Source: Brucella pecoris (GTDB taxonomy: Bacteria > Pseudomonadota > Alphaproteobacteria > Rhizobiales > Rhizobiaceae). From it: 64,000 bases of DNA. Of the stretch, positions 1 to 9,476 are shown piece after piece. The stretch covers positions 619,679-683,678 of the forward strand of contig NZ_VEWK01000001.1 in NCBI RefSeq assembly GCF_006376675.1, in the 5' to 3' direction. The position numbers were made by a program, and so were the translations under genes. The first letter of the stretch is position 1, and each line of letters opens with the position of its first letter. The notes below the pieces were generated by a model that was not told the origin of the DNA, ran no database searches, and saw nothing but the letters and a program-made list of their open reading frames with translations.

Positions 1-1
1 C

Positions 2-265
2 GGCGCACGTCAGAGCGATATTTTACAGCAGTTTTTGATTGAAGCAGTTCTCGTCTGCCTCATTGGCGGTGTGCTTGGCGTTCTCATCGCTGCCGGATTT
101 GGCATGTTGTTCGCGCAGTTCAGTTCGATGTTCCAGCTCATTTATTCGCCGACATCAATCGTGGTTGCGCTTGTCTGCTCAAGCCTGATCGGCATCGGAT
201 TCGGCTTCATTCCGGCCCGCAACGCTTCCAAACTCGACCCGGTTGTGGCGCTTGCCCGGGACTGA
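2..265 (+). CDS. MacB/FtsX-type ABC transporter permease, C-terminal fragment
   Basis: The reading frame is open from the window edge to a TGA at 263-265, so only about the last 87 residues are present. The opening residues [16 protein letters not shown] match the conserved stretch before the last two or three membrane helices of MacB-family permeases. Two hydrophobic segments follow, then the typical tail [17 protein letters not shown]. The family exports macrolides, lipoproteins or peptides, with an ATPase and a periplasmic adaptor usually encoded upstream. The substrate cannot be told from this fragment. Confidence 0.85.
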   Translation, partial: GARQSDILQQFLIEAVLVCLIGGVLGVLIAAGFGMLFAQFSSMFQLIYSPTSIVVALVCSSLIGIGFGFIPARNASKLDPVVALARD

Positions 266-576
266 TGTCTGAGTCTGCCGGTGTGAGTCTCTTCGGTCGT
301 TGAGCGAAGCGTCAAAGCCGTAGAATTAACAGGCTGTGTAAACTACCCTTGATTGTTTTTATGCACATAAAACACTATAAGAATACACTTTATATAATTG
401 ATATTGTTTAATTTAAGTATGCAACCGATGGTAACAATGCCTCGGTTCCGTTCTCTGTGGCCAATCATATCCCGCAATAATTTTCTGTCATTTGGGGCAT
501 TTCGGAAGGGGGTTGTTAACCTTCATTTTTTATTACTTGGGCTCATTCAGGCGACAGTATCTATGGTTCAGGTATC
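266..576. other. AT-rich intergenic region upstream of ftsK
   Basis: No gene is supported here. A strongly AT-rich stretch at about 340-420 contains a perfect TATAAT at 393-398, but no convincing -35 box lies at the right distance, so it is only a possible ftsK promoter region. No strong terminator for the upstream permease is visible, only a 5-bp stem (cttcg/cgaag) near 291-309. Confidence 0.4.
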
Positions 577-3024
577 ATGCGTAATTTGAGAGAAAATTTC
601 CCCCAGTCGACAGGAAATCGTGCAGAGAACGCCCAGGACCCGAAGCTGCCTCGCGGTCAGACGGGAAGTCACGATCCGAATAGTGACGATACCTGGAAAG
701 CCCATTTTTCACTCGGGGCGAATGTTCGCTTTACCCGTACGCCGGAAGTCGAGCTTCTGCGTCGTCGCGGCGAGGAACTGCCGAGCATCAATGAGCGTTT
801 GCAGACGACTGCAGCCGGAGCTACGCCTGCAGTCAGTGTTGAGAAGGTTGCGGAAGCTCAGCCCATGGCTGTAGCTGAACTCCAGAAGACCGTATCGCAC
901 AGCATGGTTCGTTCGCCGGTAGCACCGGTGCCGCCTGTAATGCCTGCAGCTCCCATTGCCGCTATCATCACGCCGGCGGAACCGGTCTTGGAAGTGTCTC
1001 CCATTGAGACTGAAGCTGCACATCCCGCTCAGCCATCCGCTTTCGCCTATCTTTCCGACTTCGCTTTCTGGGAAGGCTGCGGCATCGATACAGCACTGGC
1101 GCCCGCGGAGCCCCTCGTTTCTGCGGTGCCCGCAGAGCCGCGCAAGCCTTTGCCTACGGTCGAATCCATTCTTGCCCAGTTCCGCATTCGTGAATGGAAC
1201 AAGCAGCCGGAGCCGGTTGCTGTTGCACCTGTTCAGCCAATCGCAGAAGCGCCGGTTGCTGCTGTGCCGCAGGTAGTGGTGGTTGCTGAACCTGTTGTGG
1301 TGGCTCCGGAAATTGCCCCGGAAGTAAGCGGTGAAGCCACCGACGACGAAGTCGTGCTGACGGTTGCCGAAGCAGAAGAACATATCGCCGAGGCAGTGGA
1401 AGCACCGGAGCCGGTCATTACAACGCCCGCTCCTGTCAAGACTGCACCGTCGATCGCGCTTTACCAGCCGCAGCCCCTCCCCCGGGCAGAAGCACCGGTC
1501 ATTCATGGCAGCTATGAGTTTCCGCCGCGTAATCTCTTGCAAATGCCGCCCGAACTGGACGGAAATGTCATCACGCAGGAAATGCTGGAGCGCAGTGCCG
1601 GCCTTCTCGAAAGCGTTCTGGAAGACTTTGGCGTGCGCGGCGAGATCATCCATGTCCGCCCCGGCCCGGTCGTCACGCTCTATGAGTTTGAACCTGCACC
1701 CGGCGTCAAATCTTCGCGTGTCATCGGCCTTGCCGACGATATTGCACGCTCCATGTCGGCCCTTTCTGCCCGTGTTGCAGTCGTTCCGGGTCGCAATGTC
1801 ATCGGCATCGAGCTGCCAAATGCCAATCGCGAAACCGTTTACTTGCGCGAAATGATCGATAGCCGCACGTTCGAAGCTTCGAATTACCGCCTGCCGCTTT
1901 GCCTTGGCAAAGGCATTGGGGGCGAACCGATCATAGCGGAACTGGCCAAGATGCCTCACCTTCTGGTCGCGGGCACGACAGGTTCGGGCAAGTCGGTTGC
2001 CATCAACACGATGATTCTGTCGCTGCTCTACCGCTTCAAGCCGGAAGAATGCCGCCTGATCATGGTCGATCCGAAAATGCTGGAACTGTCCATCTATGAC
2101 GGTATCCCGCACCTTCTGACCCCGGTTGTCACCGATCCCAAGAAGGCTGTCGTTGCGCTCAAATGGGCGGTGCGTGAGATGGAAGAACGCTATCGCAAGA
2201 TGGCCCGTCTCGGCGTGCGCAATATCGAAGGTTTCAATGCCCGCGCCGCTTCGGCCAAGGGCAAGGGCGAAACCGTCATGTGCACGGTGCAGTCCGGTTT
2301 CGACAAGGAAACAGGTGAGCCAACCTATATTCAGGAAGAACTCGACCTGACGCCAATGCCGTACATCGTGGTCATCATCGACGAGATGGCCGACCTGATG
2401 ATGGTTGCAGGCAAGGATATTGAAGGCGCCGTCCAGCGTCTTGCCCAGATGGCTCGCGCCGCCGGTATCCATCTCATCATGGCAACGCAGCGCCCATCGG
2501 TCGACGTCATTACCGGCACGATCAAGGCCAACTTCCCGACCCGCATCTCGTTCCAGGTCACCTCGAAGATCGACAGCCGCACCATCCTTGGTGAAATGGG
2601 TGCAGAGCAGCTTCTCGGTCAGGGCGACATGCTGCATATGGCAGGCGGCGGCCGCATCGTCCGCGTCCATGGTCCGTTCGTTTCCGACGAGGAAGTGGAA
2701 AAGGTGGTCAATCACCTGAAGGAACAGGGGCGTCCGGATTATCTGGCGACCGTCACGGAAGACGAGGAAGACGAGGATACTGCGCAGGAAGTGGCCGTAT
2801 TCGATGCGACCTCGATGGGTTCGGAAGACGGCGACGACGTGTACGAACAGGCCATCAAGGTGGTGATGCGTGACAAGAAGTGCTCCACTTCCTATATCCA
2901 GCGCCGCCTCGGCATCGGTTATAACCGGGCTGCCTCCCTTGTTGAGCGTATGGAAAAGGACGGACTGGTCGGTCCGGCCAATCATGTTGGAAAGCGTGAA
3001 ATCCTGACGGGCAACCGCGACTGA
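577..3024 (+). CDS. ftsK: FtsK/SpoIIIE-family DNA translocase lacking the N-terminal membrane domain
   Basis: This 815-aa protein is a hexameric ATP-driven double-stranded DNA pump of the kind used in chromosome segregation at division. Residues 1-60 are hydrophilic. About 80-310 is a low-complexity Ala/Pro/Val/Glu linker. About 320-440 is the alpha/beta translocase core start. The Walker A motif GTTGSGKSV lies near 464-472 and the Walker B region [11 protein letters not shown] near 595-605. The C-terminal winged-helix gamma domain (about 755-812, with [17 protein letters not shown]) would read KOPS-type sequences. The four transmembrane helices of classical FtsK are absent, and the start at 577 leaves no upstream room for them in frame. 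It is therefore probably the soluble second FtsK seen in many alphaproteobacteria. A strong hairpin terminator follows. Confidence 0.93.
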   Translation: MRNLRENFPQSTGNRAENAQDPKLPRGQTGSHDPNSDDTWKAHFSLGANVRFTRTPEVELLRRRGEELPSINERLQTTAAGATPAVSVEKVAEAQPMAVAELQKTVSHSMVRSPVAPVPPVMPAAPIAAIITPAEPVLEVSPIETEAAHPAQPSAFAYLSDFAFWEGCGIDTALAPAEPLVSAVPAEPRKPLPTVESILAQFRIREWNKQPEPVAVAPVQPIAEAPVAAVPQVVVVAEPVVVAPEIAPEVSGEATDDEVVLTVAEAEEHIAEAVEAPEPVITTPAPVKTAPSIALYQPQPLPRAEAPVIHGSYEFPPRNLLQMPPELDGNVITQEMLERSAGLLESVLEDFGVRGEIIHVRPGPVVTLYEFEPAPGVKSSRVIGLADDIARSMSALSARVAVVPGRNVIGIELPNANRETVYLREMIDSRTFEASNYRLPLCLGKGIGGEPIIAELAKMPHLLVAGTTGSGKSVAINTMILSLLYRFKPEECRLIMVDPKMLELSIYDGIPHLLTPVVTDPKKAVVALKWAVREMEERYRKMARLGVRNIEGFNARAASAKGKGETVMCTVQSGFDKETGEPTYIQEELDLTPMPYIVVIIDEMADLMMVAGKDIEGAVQRLAQMARAAGIHLIMATQRPSVDVITGTIKANFPTRISFQVTSKIDSRTILGEMGAEQLLGQGDMLHMAGGGRIVRVHGPFVSDEEVEKVVNHLKEQGRPDYLATVTEDEEDEDTAQEVAVFDATSMGSEDGDDVYEQAIKVVMRDKKCSTSYIQRRLGIGYNRAASLVERMEKDGLVGPANHVGKREILTGNRD

Positions 3025-3046
3025 TTATCGACCAGGAAGAACACAG

Positions 3047-3081
3047 AAAAAGCCGGATTGCACCTGCGATTCGGCTTTTTG
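3047..3081 (+). terminator. Rho-independent terminator after ftsK
   Basis: The arms aaaaagccg and cggcttttt flank a 16-nt loop region, and the 3' arm ends in a run of T. It lies 23 bp after the ftsK stop codon. Confidence 0.8.
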
Positions 3082-3123
3082 CTGCGCCTTGCCAATGGGT
3101 TAGAAACTGTTGCGCTAATGCGC

Positions 3124-3151
3124 TTGTCAAGATGTAAAATTTAGTTAATAC
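3124..3151 (+). promoter_or_regulatory. Sigma70-like promoter for the 61-aa ORF
   Basis: TTGTCA (3124-3129) and TAATAC (3146-3151) are separated by 16 bp, close to the housekeeping consensus. A transcript would start near 3158 and leave a leader of about 75 nt before the ATG at 3234. Confidence 0.5.
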
Positions 3152-3233
3152 TTAGTTCATTCGTACATTCTTGATAATAGGTCGAGATAGCCTCGAAAGC
3201 TGCTTTTCGGCCAAAAGATAGGGAGAATGATCG

Positions 3234-3419
3234 ATGAAAAGCATAATTATCGGTCCTGTCACTACCGACAAGGATCGCACAGTTACACAGCAGATTTTGC
3301 TGCGCATTCATGAGCAGATGCCGAAGCCCTCGGAAGACAAGACTCAGGTTTGCAACGTATTGCGCCTGTCGAAGGGTGGCTATTCGCATCGCAGACGCAG
3401 AATTCATAAACTTGCCTGA
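3234..3419 (+). CDS. Small basic protein of unknown function (61 aa)
   Basis: I do not recognise this protein. The ATG is preceded by a good ribosome binding site (gggag, 8 bp upstream) and by a plausible promoter at 3124-3151, which is why I accept so short a gene. The N-terminal half (MKSIIIGPVTTDKDRTVTQQ) is mixed. The C-terminal end is very basic (SHRRRRIHKL), which would suit nucleic-acid or membrane-surface contact. There is no signal peptide or membrane helix. It stands alone between the ftsK terminator and a convergent oxidoreductase gene. An overlapping antisense frame (3141-3422) is less likely because it lacks a comparable start context. The transcript could instead act as a small RNA. 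Confidence 0.45.
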   Translation: MKSIIIGPVTTDKDRTVTQQILLRIHEQMPKPSEDKTQVCNVLRLSKGGYSHRRRRIHKLA

Positions 3420-3547
3420 CAAACAAGCGGGATGACCGAAACTCAGCTCAGCGCCACGCGTTCATTCGAATGCGGCAGGCGCTGTAATTTTGCCGGTATA
3501 TGCATGGAACTTCTGACCTGATAGAGCTGACGGCGAGTGAGGTTTCC

Positions 3548-4777
3548 TCAGCCCTGAAGGTTGAGCGCGCGATGAAGCTCGGTGTCCCCTGCTTCCCCGC
3601 TCATACGCTCAGCGAGAATCCGCCCGGTCGTAGGCCCGAGCGTAAAGCCTTGATGACCATGCCCGAAATTCAGCCACAATCCCTTGTGTCGCGGAGCCTC
3701 CGCAACGACAGGCATCATTCGCGGCATGCAGGGTCGGCTGCCGAACCATGGCGTCTGCTCCACCGGGGAACCCAGATCGAATAGCTCGTTAATGGCTTTG
3801 ACGGAACGGTCTAGCTGGCCCATACGTGCGGGGCTGTTGATCGGCGTCAGCTCCGCTCCCGTCAGTATTCGCAGACCTGCATGCATAGGTGCGGCAACCG
3901 TCGAGTTATTCACATCGACGATCGGTGTTTGAGGCCCTGCCGCGACATAGTGGCGATGGTAGCCACGTTTGATTACCATCGGAATGTTATAGCCAAAACG
4001 ACGAAGAATAAGCGGCGTCCAGGGGCCAAGTGCCAGAACGATATTGGGCGCATGTTGCGGCCCATTAGCGGTATCGATCTGCCAACCGGAACCGTCAGGT
4101 CGCAATCTCTGAGCGTCCGCATGTACAAATGCTCCGCCTCGTTCCGTCAGCAGTTTGACATAGGCTTCGACGAGAGCGCCTGGATTGGAACAGGACCAAG
4201 CATCGGTCCAGTGAACGCCCCCTGCAACGCGCCTCTTAAGGTTGGGCTCGGCAGCCGCGACTGCCTCCCCGTCCTCTATGACGCTGGCGACACCAAATTC
4301 CTGCTTCTTCCATTCTGCACCATGCGCAGACAATTCCAGTGTACGCGGGTCACGATGAAGTTCTCGCAACCCACCGCGCCTGATCAGGCCCTCTGCTCCC
4401 GCCGCAGCAATGAAGGGTGTGTGATCACTTGAAGCTTGCCGGATCATTTGCGCATAAATTCGCGCAACAGCCAGATGGCGGCTTTTTTCAGAATGATGCC
4501 AATAGCGTGTGATAGGCCCGATTAAGCCTGGTAAGTCGCGAAACTGCCATGCAACCTGATTGTTGGCGCCACAAGCAGCTTTCAACAATTCCACGGGTGA
4601 ACGCGGCAATGCATAGGGAAGCACCGCTTCCGTTTGAATGATTCCGGCATTGCCATAACTGGTTTCGGTTCCCGGATCGCTGCGATCGATAAGAAGAACG
4701 GACCAGCCCCTTTCCTGCAAGGCGAGTGCAGTCCCGACACCCACCATACCGGCACCCAGAATGATACAATCTGTCAT
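3548..4777 (-). CDS. FAD-dependent oxidoreductase, D-amino acid dehydrogenase (DadA) family
   Basis: This 409-aa flavoprotein of the DAO fold begins with the dinucleotide-binding motif IILGAGMVGVGTA (residues 5-17) and the DadA-like segment DRSDPGTETSYGNAGIIQTEAV. The C-terminal part holds SRPCMPRMMPVV and GHGHQGFTLGPTTGRILAE, the usual FAD/substrate-closing region of DadA. Members oxidise D-amino acids or related secondary amines, passing electrons to the respiratory chain. The gene runs in the same direction as the hydrolase gene upstream (187-bp gap), so the two may be co-expressed. The exact substrate is unknown. No alanine racemase gene is adjacent. Confidence 0.85.
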   Translation of the reverse strand: MTDCIILGAGMVGVGTALALQERGWSVLLIDRSDPGTETSYGNAGIIQTEAVLPYALPRSPVELLKAACGANNQVAWQFRDLPGLIGPITRYWHHSEKSRHLAVARIYAQMIRQASSDHTPFIAAAGAEGLIRRGGLRELHRDPRTLELSAHGAEWKKQEFGVASVIEDGEAVAAAEPNLKRRVAGGVHWTDAWSCSNPGALVEAYVKLLTERGGAFVHADAQRLRPDGSGWQIDTANGPQHAPNIVLALGPWTPLILRRFGYNIPMVIKRGYHRHYVAAGPQTPIVDVNNSTVAAPMHAGLRILTGAELTPINSPARMGQLDRSVKAINELFDLGSPVEQTPWFGSRPCMPRMMPVVAEAPRHKGLWLNFGHGHQGFTLGPTTGRILAERMSGEAGDTELHRALNLQG

Positions 4778-4963
4778 ATCAAGCTACTTTTTCAATCCAC
4801 GCAGAAACTGTGCAAAGCTATTCAGCATTGAGAATGCATCCACAAAGCGATAAACTATTTTTGGATAAATTGCACATTAAAGCAAACGGTTAGAACATCG
4901 ACCCAGTTTGATTCGATACAGATGTAACTCGATATGACAGTGAAATTTGTTTAGGAGACTGCT

Positions 4964-6154
4964 CTAACCCGCGGTTTCGGGTACCTGGCTCATTTTCTCT
5001 GCCTGACCATCCAGGGCGCGGTAGGTTTCCTTTTCGAAATCCGCGTAGAGGTCATCCCAAGGTTGTTCCCAGAACGGCAGCGTCTGCGTCATGATGACGG
5101 CTGCAACGTTGCTTGTCGGATCAAACCAGTAATGTGAATTCAGAACGCCAGCCCAGCTTTGTGATCCAGCTTTACGTCGCCCCGGAATATCGTTGGTGTT
5201 GCGGACGAAACCAAAACTATGCGTAAGGTGCGCTCCACCAAAAGGCTCCACATCAGCAGTCAAGGGAGAGGCTGAAGTCATTCGGTTCAAGCTGAGACCA
5301 TTCATATGGTCCTGAAGCATCCATTTCACTGACGGTTTGGAGAGAATTCGCTCGCCGTCAAGTTCTCCTTCATTCAGGAACATGCGAAGGAAGCGAATAT
5401 AGTCCGGGGCCGTGCCATAAAGGGCATGTCCCATTCCGTAGACCTCGGGGCAAGAAGGCGGGTTCAGTTCAATTGCAGAAAATTGCCCGCCCTCTGCCCG
5501 TAGATAGACATCTGCCAGACGATCCGCTTTCGAGGCCGGAACCTCAAAGCTTGTATCTGACATGCCAAGCGGATCAAAGATTTCCGCCTGACAAAAGTCG
5601 ACGATCGAACGGCCATCGATCTGCTCGACAATGCGCCCCAACCAATCGATGTTGGGCCCGTACCCCCAGCGTGTTCCCGGCTCTGTCATCAATGGATAAT
5701 AGAGCGACTGTTCCAGCCCGGACAAAACGCCCGGATGGCCAGTTACTTCCATGTATTTGACAACATCCGTATTCCAAAATTCATATTCCATACCCGAAGT
5801 ATGCGTCGCCAAATGTGACACGAGTGGCTTTCGGGTTGGGGGAACCAGAACAGGTTGTCCGTTCTCGTAACCCTTCAATAAACGAACATTCTTGTACTCC
5901 GGCAGAATGGCTTCGACCGGCGTATCGGGCTCAAGCTTGCCACGGTCGATCAGGATCATGGCCGCTGTGGCACCAATGGCTTTAGTCATTGAAAAAATGC
6001 GGAAGATAGTATCTTCACCTGCGGAAACGCCCTCGCAAGCATTCCCGGCAGCACCGGAGAATTTCACTTTTTCGGAATCCGCCACCATGCCGACCGCAAA
6101 CGGAACCCGATTGTCGGTGACTGAGGTTTCAAGCACCTTTTGTAGTCTCTTCAT
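4964..6154 (-). CDS. Serine hydrolase of the class C beta-lactamase / EstB esterase family
   Basis: This 396-aa protein carries the active-site tetrad SMTK (residues 55-58, SxxK motif), with the Ser nucleophile and Lys base. A YGPN element near residue 172 supplies the second-motif Tyr and Asn. No signal peptide is evident, which suggests a cytoplasmic esterase or D-aminopeptidase-like enzyme rather than a secreted beta-lactamase. A strong ribosome binding site (gggagg) precedes the ATG. The gene is divergent from an AraC regulator at 6291, a common arrangement for substrate-induced esterases. Together with the DadA-like gene downstream it may degrade an esterified or amidated amino compound; this is inference. 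Confidence 0.85.
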   Translation of the reverse strand: MKRLQKVLETSVTDNRVPFAVGMVADSEKVKFSGAAGNACEGVSAGEDTIFRIFSMTKAIGATAAMILIDRGKLEPDTPVEAILPEYKNVRLLKGYENGQPVLVPPTRKPLVSHLATHTSGMEYEFWNTDVVKYMEVTGHPGVLSGLEQSLYYPLMTEPGTRWGYGPNIDWLGRIVEQIDGRSIVDFCQAEIFDPLGMSDTSFEVPASKADRLADVYLRAEGGQFSAIELNPPSCPEVYGMGHALYGTAPDYIRFLRMFLNEGELDGERILSKPSVKWMLQDHMNGLSLNRMTSASPLTADVEPFGGAHLTHSFGFVRNTNDIPGRRKAGSQSWAGVLNSHYWFDPTSNVAAVIMTQTLPFWEQPWDDLYADFEKETYRALDGQAEKMSQVPETAG

Positions 6155-6290
6155 ATCAGCTTCCCTCCCGGCACATGAAAGCGTGCTCCCGAGAAAAACT
6201 TAGCTGAACGAAAGCAATATACAGTGGCCGGAAACGCAAGTTCATGTCAGATTGCGCAAAATGAACATATTCTGTTTCGGGAGGCCGTCA

Positions 6291-7214
6291 GTGTCGTGCA
6301 TTACCTGGGCAACACATGCGGTAGAAGACAGCAGGCGTTTTGAATACTACCGGGATGGCTTGTGTGCCTCTTATGCAAGGCTTACGCCGCATAAAACAGC
6401 AACTGATCTGCCGCTGGACGTGTGTTTGCGCCTATGGGCGCATGACGACAAATCGTTTTCACAACTATCCTCGACCAGTCATCTGCTCTCCCGAACTGCC
6501 AAGGATATTCGAACCGCAGAAGATGATCATCTCTATCTGAATTTTGTTGCTACGGGTGAAATGTATTTCGAACAGTCTGGCATCCGTCATAGGCTGACAT
6601 CTGGTCAATTTGTGCTTGTAGATAATGCCCGCCCCTTCGAAGCCGATCTCCGCAATATTAACGGTCATACCCACCTCGCTTGTCGCATGCCACGCAACCG
6701 GATTTCCATCGATCTGAGTGAGGCGACGCAGAGATTGTCACGCCATAAACTGACCCCGTTACTGGTGCGACTGTTCGATCACGCCAACGAAAGTGATGAT
6801 GATTGGGCAGAGGACGACATGTTGGGAACATTCGAGGCAATTGATGGATTAACGCGCGTCATTCTTTCTGGACCGGACAGTCTGTTGGATCAATCGAGAG
6901 CTATGGTAACGAGAAAGAAGGTAGAGCAGGAAATTCGGATCCATTCCCACGAAGCTACACTCGACATAACTGTCATTGCCGATGCCGTAGGTATTCCGGT
7001 TCGCACGGTACAACAGCACCTCATGCTCTGTGGTACAAATTTCAGGCGGCTGCTTTCTCAAGCCAGATGCGACGCTGCGCTCGCCCTGTTAAGAAGAGAC
7101 GGTCAGATGAGCCTCGAAGAAATAGCGTTTGCCGTAGGATTCTTGGAAACAAGCAGCTTTTATCGGGCATTCAAACGACATTTTGGTGCACCGCCGCGTA
7201 GTCTAAGAAACTGA
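6291..7214 (+). CDS. AraC-family transcriptional regulator
   Basis: The protein (about 307 aa) has an N-terminal ligand-binding cupin-like region (roughly 15-200, including FEQSGIRHRLTSGQFVLVDN) and a C-terminal pair of helix-turn-helix motifs (SLEEIAFAVGFLETSSFYRAFKRHFG) typical of AraC/XylS. I chose the GTG at 6291 because GGGAGG lies 6 bp before it. In-frame TTG 6252 and ATG 6261 lack a ribosome binding site. It is divergent from the serine hydrolase gene with a 136-bp shared promoter region, so it probably controls that gene and perhaps the oxidoreductase beyond it. Confidence 0.85.
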   Translation: MSCITWATHAVEDSRRFEYYRDGLCASYARLTPHKTATDLPLDVCLRLWAHDDKSFSQLSSTSHLLSRTAKDIRTAEDDHLYLNFVATGEMYFEQSGIRHRLTSGQFVLVDNARPFEADLRNINGHTHLACRMPRNRISIDLSEATQRLSRHKLTPLLVRLFDHANESDDDWAEDDMLGTFEAIDGLTRVILSGPDSLLDQSRAMVTRKKVEQEIRIHSHEATLDITVIADAVGIPVRTVQQHLMLCGTNFRRLLSQARCDAALALLRRDGQMSLEEIAFAVGFLETSSFYRAFKRHFGAPPRSLRN

Positions 7215-7322
7215 TTGCAATCACGTTCTTTTGTGGTCCAACCCTTTCTTGCCATTGCATTTTTGTTATAGAAGGCCACTTTCTGAATCAGGCTCTATTG
7301 GCTGCCATGGTTGAAGGACAAG

Positions 7323-8081
7323 ATGATGCCCTCCCCCCAGAATGAACAAGCGATCCAGAAGACTTCATCTCGTTTCTTCCTTGGTCTGATTTCGGTGCTG
7401 GGGATGGCTTTTTTCATTCTTTTCATGGGGCTGGGCATCTGGCAGGTCGAGCGGCTGCAATGGAAGCTTGATCTTATTGAAAGGGTCGATGCGCGGGTCC
7501 ACGCTGAGCCGGTCGCAGCGCCGGGAAAAGACGACTGGGCCAACGTAAACCAGAAGGATGACGAGTACCGTCATGTTACGTTGACCGGCACCTATCTGAA
7601 CGACAAGGAAGTGCTGGTCCATGCACTGACCGAGCGCGGTGCAGGCTATTGGGTTCTGACACCGATGCGCTCGCCTGACGGGGCGCTGACTTTCATCAAT
7701 CGTGGCCTTGTTCCAAATGATAAGCGCAATCCGTCATCGCGGCAGGAAACGCAGATCGCCGGAGAAACAACCGTAACAGGCCTGATGCGTATGCCGGAAC
7801 CGGATGGTTTCTTCCTCCGCCCGAACGATCCAGCACGCAATGACTGGAATTCGCGCGATGTCGCGGCCTTTGCGCAAAAGGAAAATCTGGGACCGGTTGC
7901 GCCCTATTTCATCGATGCCGATGCAACAGCCAGCGCGGGAGCACTTCCCATCGGCGGACTGACGGTCGTGAAATTCCGTAACAGCCATCTTTCCTATGCA
8001 ATCACATGGTTTGCACTCGCTGCCATGGTTGCCGGTGCCGCCATTTTTCTCTGGCGGCACGAGCGTAAGTCAAAAGGTTAG
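7323..8081 (+). CDS. SURF1-family cytochrome oxidase assembly protein
   Basis: This protein of about 252 aa has the SURF1 architecture: a first membrane helix ending in the signature GIWQVERLQWKLDLI, a periplasmic domain, and a second helix after HLSYAITWFALA. SURF1 proteins help insert heme a (or related hemes) into haem-copper oxidases. ATG 7323 is used because AAGGA lies just upstream; a TTG at 7311 is also in frame. No oxidase structural gene adjoins it, and its 3' end overlaps the convergent lpd gene by 4 bp. It may serve an oxidase encoded elsewhere. Confidence 0.88.
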   Translation: MMPSPQNEQAIQKTSSRFFLGLISVLGMAFFILFMGLGIWQVERLQWKLDLIERVDARVHAEPVAAPGKDDWANVNQKDDEYRHVTLTGTYLNDKEVLVHALTERGAGYWVLTPMRSPDGALTFINRGLVPNDKRNPSSRQETQIAGETTVTGLMRMPEPDGFFLRPNDPARNDWNSRDVAAFAQKENLGPVAPYFIDADATASAGALPIGGLTVVKFRNSHLSYAITWFALAAMVAGAAIFLWRHERKSKG

Positions 8082-9472
8082 ATATGTAAGGCGTGACCGA
8101 GCGCTTTCATGCTGGCTTCGGCAAAGCCCTCGCTCAATGTCGGGTGCGCGTGGATCGTAGCGGCGATGTCTTCCAATCTTGCCCCCATCTCCACCGCTTG
8201 TGCGAAGGATGATGAAAGCTCGGATATGCCGACGCCGACAGCCTGAATGCCGACAATCAGGTGATTATCCGCACGCGCAACGACACGGATCATGCCGTCT
8301 TCACGCTCGATGGTCATTGCCCGGCCATTGGCCTGAAACGGGAAGATACCGACCTGAATTTCATGACCAGTCTTGCGGGCCTCGTCCGGCGACAGCCCGA
8401 CAGTGACGATTTCCGGATCGGTGAAGCAGACGGCAGGAATGCAACGCTTGTCCCAAACCTGATTTCCACCTGCGATGATTTCCGCCACCATCTCGCCCTG
8501 TGCCATGGCGCGATGCGCAAGCATCGGTTCGCCGGTCACGTCGCCGATGGCATAGACGCCACGCATGGAGGTGCGGCAGCGCTCGTCAATTCGGATGAAA
8601 CGTCCGTCCATATCCAAACTGATTTCGCTGAGACCCCAGCCATCGGTCTGCGGCTTGCGACCCACAGTGACGAGTATCTTGTCGGCCTTGATGGTTTTCG
8701 TGGTTCCATCGGCGGTCAGGACTTCCAGCCCTGCCTCATTCTTCGATAGTCCCTTGGCTGAAGTGCTGGTCAGGACTTCAACGCCCAGCGCCTTCAGGCG
8801 TGCCATGACCGGACGCGTCAGTTCCGCATCATATTGCGGCAGGATGCGGTCGGTTGCTTCGACCACGGTGACCTTTGCACCAAGCTTGGCGAAGGCCGTG
8901 CCGATTTCCAGCCCGATATAGCCGCCGCCGACAATGGCAAGCTTTTCCGGGATTTTGTCCAGCGACAGCGCTTCGGTGGACGAAATGACTTTTCCGCCAA
9001 ATGGCAGCGCCTGAATTTCAACCGGGACCGAGCCGGTTGCGATCACGATGTTTTCGGCATGGATCGTCTGACGGCCCGTATCGGTTTCGACGAGAACCGT
9101 CTTCCCGTCGAGAAAGCGAGCTTGCCCATGGAACATGCGCACACGCGACCGTTTCAGGAGACCAGCCACACCGCCATTCAGACGGTTTACAATACCGTCC
9201 TTCCATTCAAGCGTTTGGGCAAAATCAATCGCCGGATTCTGAGCCGTAATGCCGAGCGCGCCTTTCGATGCGAAGACAGAAAGGTGATGGAACTCGTCGG
9301 CTGCATGGATCAGCGCCTTGGATGGAATACAGCCCACATTGAGGCAGGTGCCGCCTAGCCGTGTCTTTTCCACCAGCACCGTATCGATGCCAAGCTGGCC
9401 TGCCCGGATACCGCATACATAGCCGCCGGGACCGCCGCCGATGATCAGGAGTTTGCAGGAAATCTCACTCAT
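8078..9472 (-). CDS. lpdV: Dihydrolipoyl dehydrogenase, E3 of branched-chain 2-oxoacid dehydrogenase
   Basis: This 464-aa flavoprotein re-oxidises the dihydrolipoyl arm of E2 and reduces NAD+. It has the FAD motif IIGGGPGGY (10-18), the redox-active disulfide in GGTCLNVGC (Cys43 and Cys48), a second nucleotide-binding motif IVGGGYIGLEIG near 178-189, and the C-terminal HAHPTLSE carrying the catalytic His-Glu pair. It is the last gene of the bkd operon, starting 4 bp after the E2 stop, which assigns it to this complex rather than to pyruvate dehydrogenase. Confidence 0.95.
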   Translation of the reverse strand: MSEISCKLLIIGGGPGGYVCGIRAGQLGIDTVLVEKTRLGGTCLNVGCIPSKALIHAADEFHHLSVFASKGALGITAQNPAIDFAQTLEWKDGIVNRLNGGVAGLLKRSRVRMFHGQARFLDGKTVLVETDTGRQTIHAENIVIATGSVPVEIQALPFGGKVISSTEALSLDKIPEKLAIVGGGYIGLEIGTAFAKLGAKVTVVEATDRILPQYDAELTRPVMARLKALGVEVLTSTSAKGLSKNEAGLEVLTADGTTKTIKADKILVTVGRKPQTDGWGLSEISLDMDGRFIRIDERCRTSMRGVYAIGDVTGEPMLAHRAMAQGEMVAEIIAGGNQVWDKRCIPAVCFTDPEIVTVGLSPDEARKTGHEIQVGIFPFQANGRAMTIEREDGMIRVVARADNHLIVGIQAVGVGISELSSSFAQAVEMGARLEDIAATIHAHPTLSEGFAEASMKALGHALHI

Positions 9473-9476
9473 TCGA

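Noticed and set aside
398..589. 63-codon frame upstream of ftsK
   Set aside because: Begins in an AT-rich promoter-like stretch, overlaps the ftsK start and shows no domain or ribosome binding site.
709..2985. 758-codon minus-strand frame opposite ftsK
   Set aside because: His/Arg/Asp-rich composition without any domain; it is the antisense shadow of a clearly identified gene with high GC third positions.
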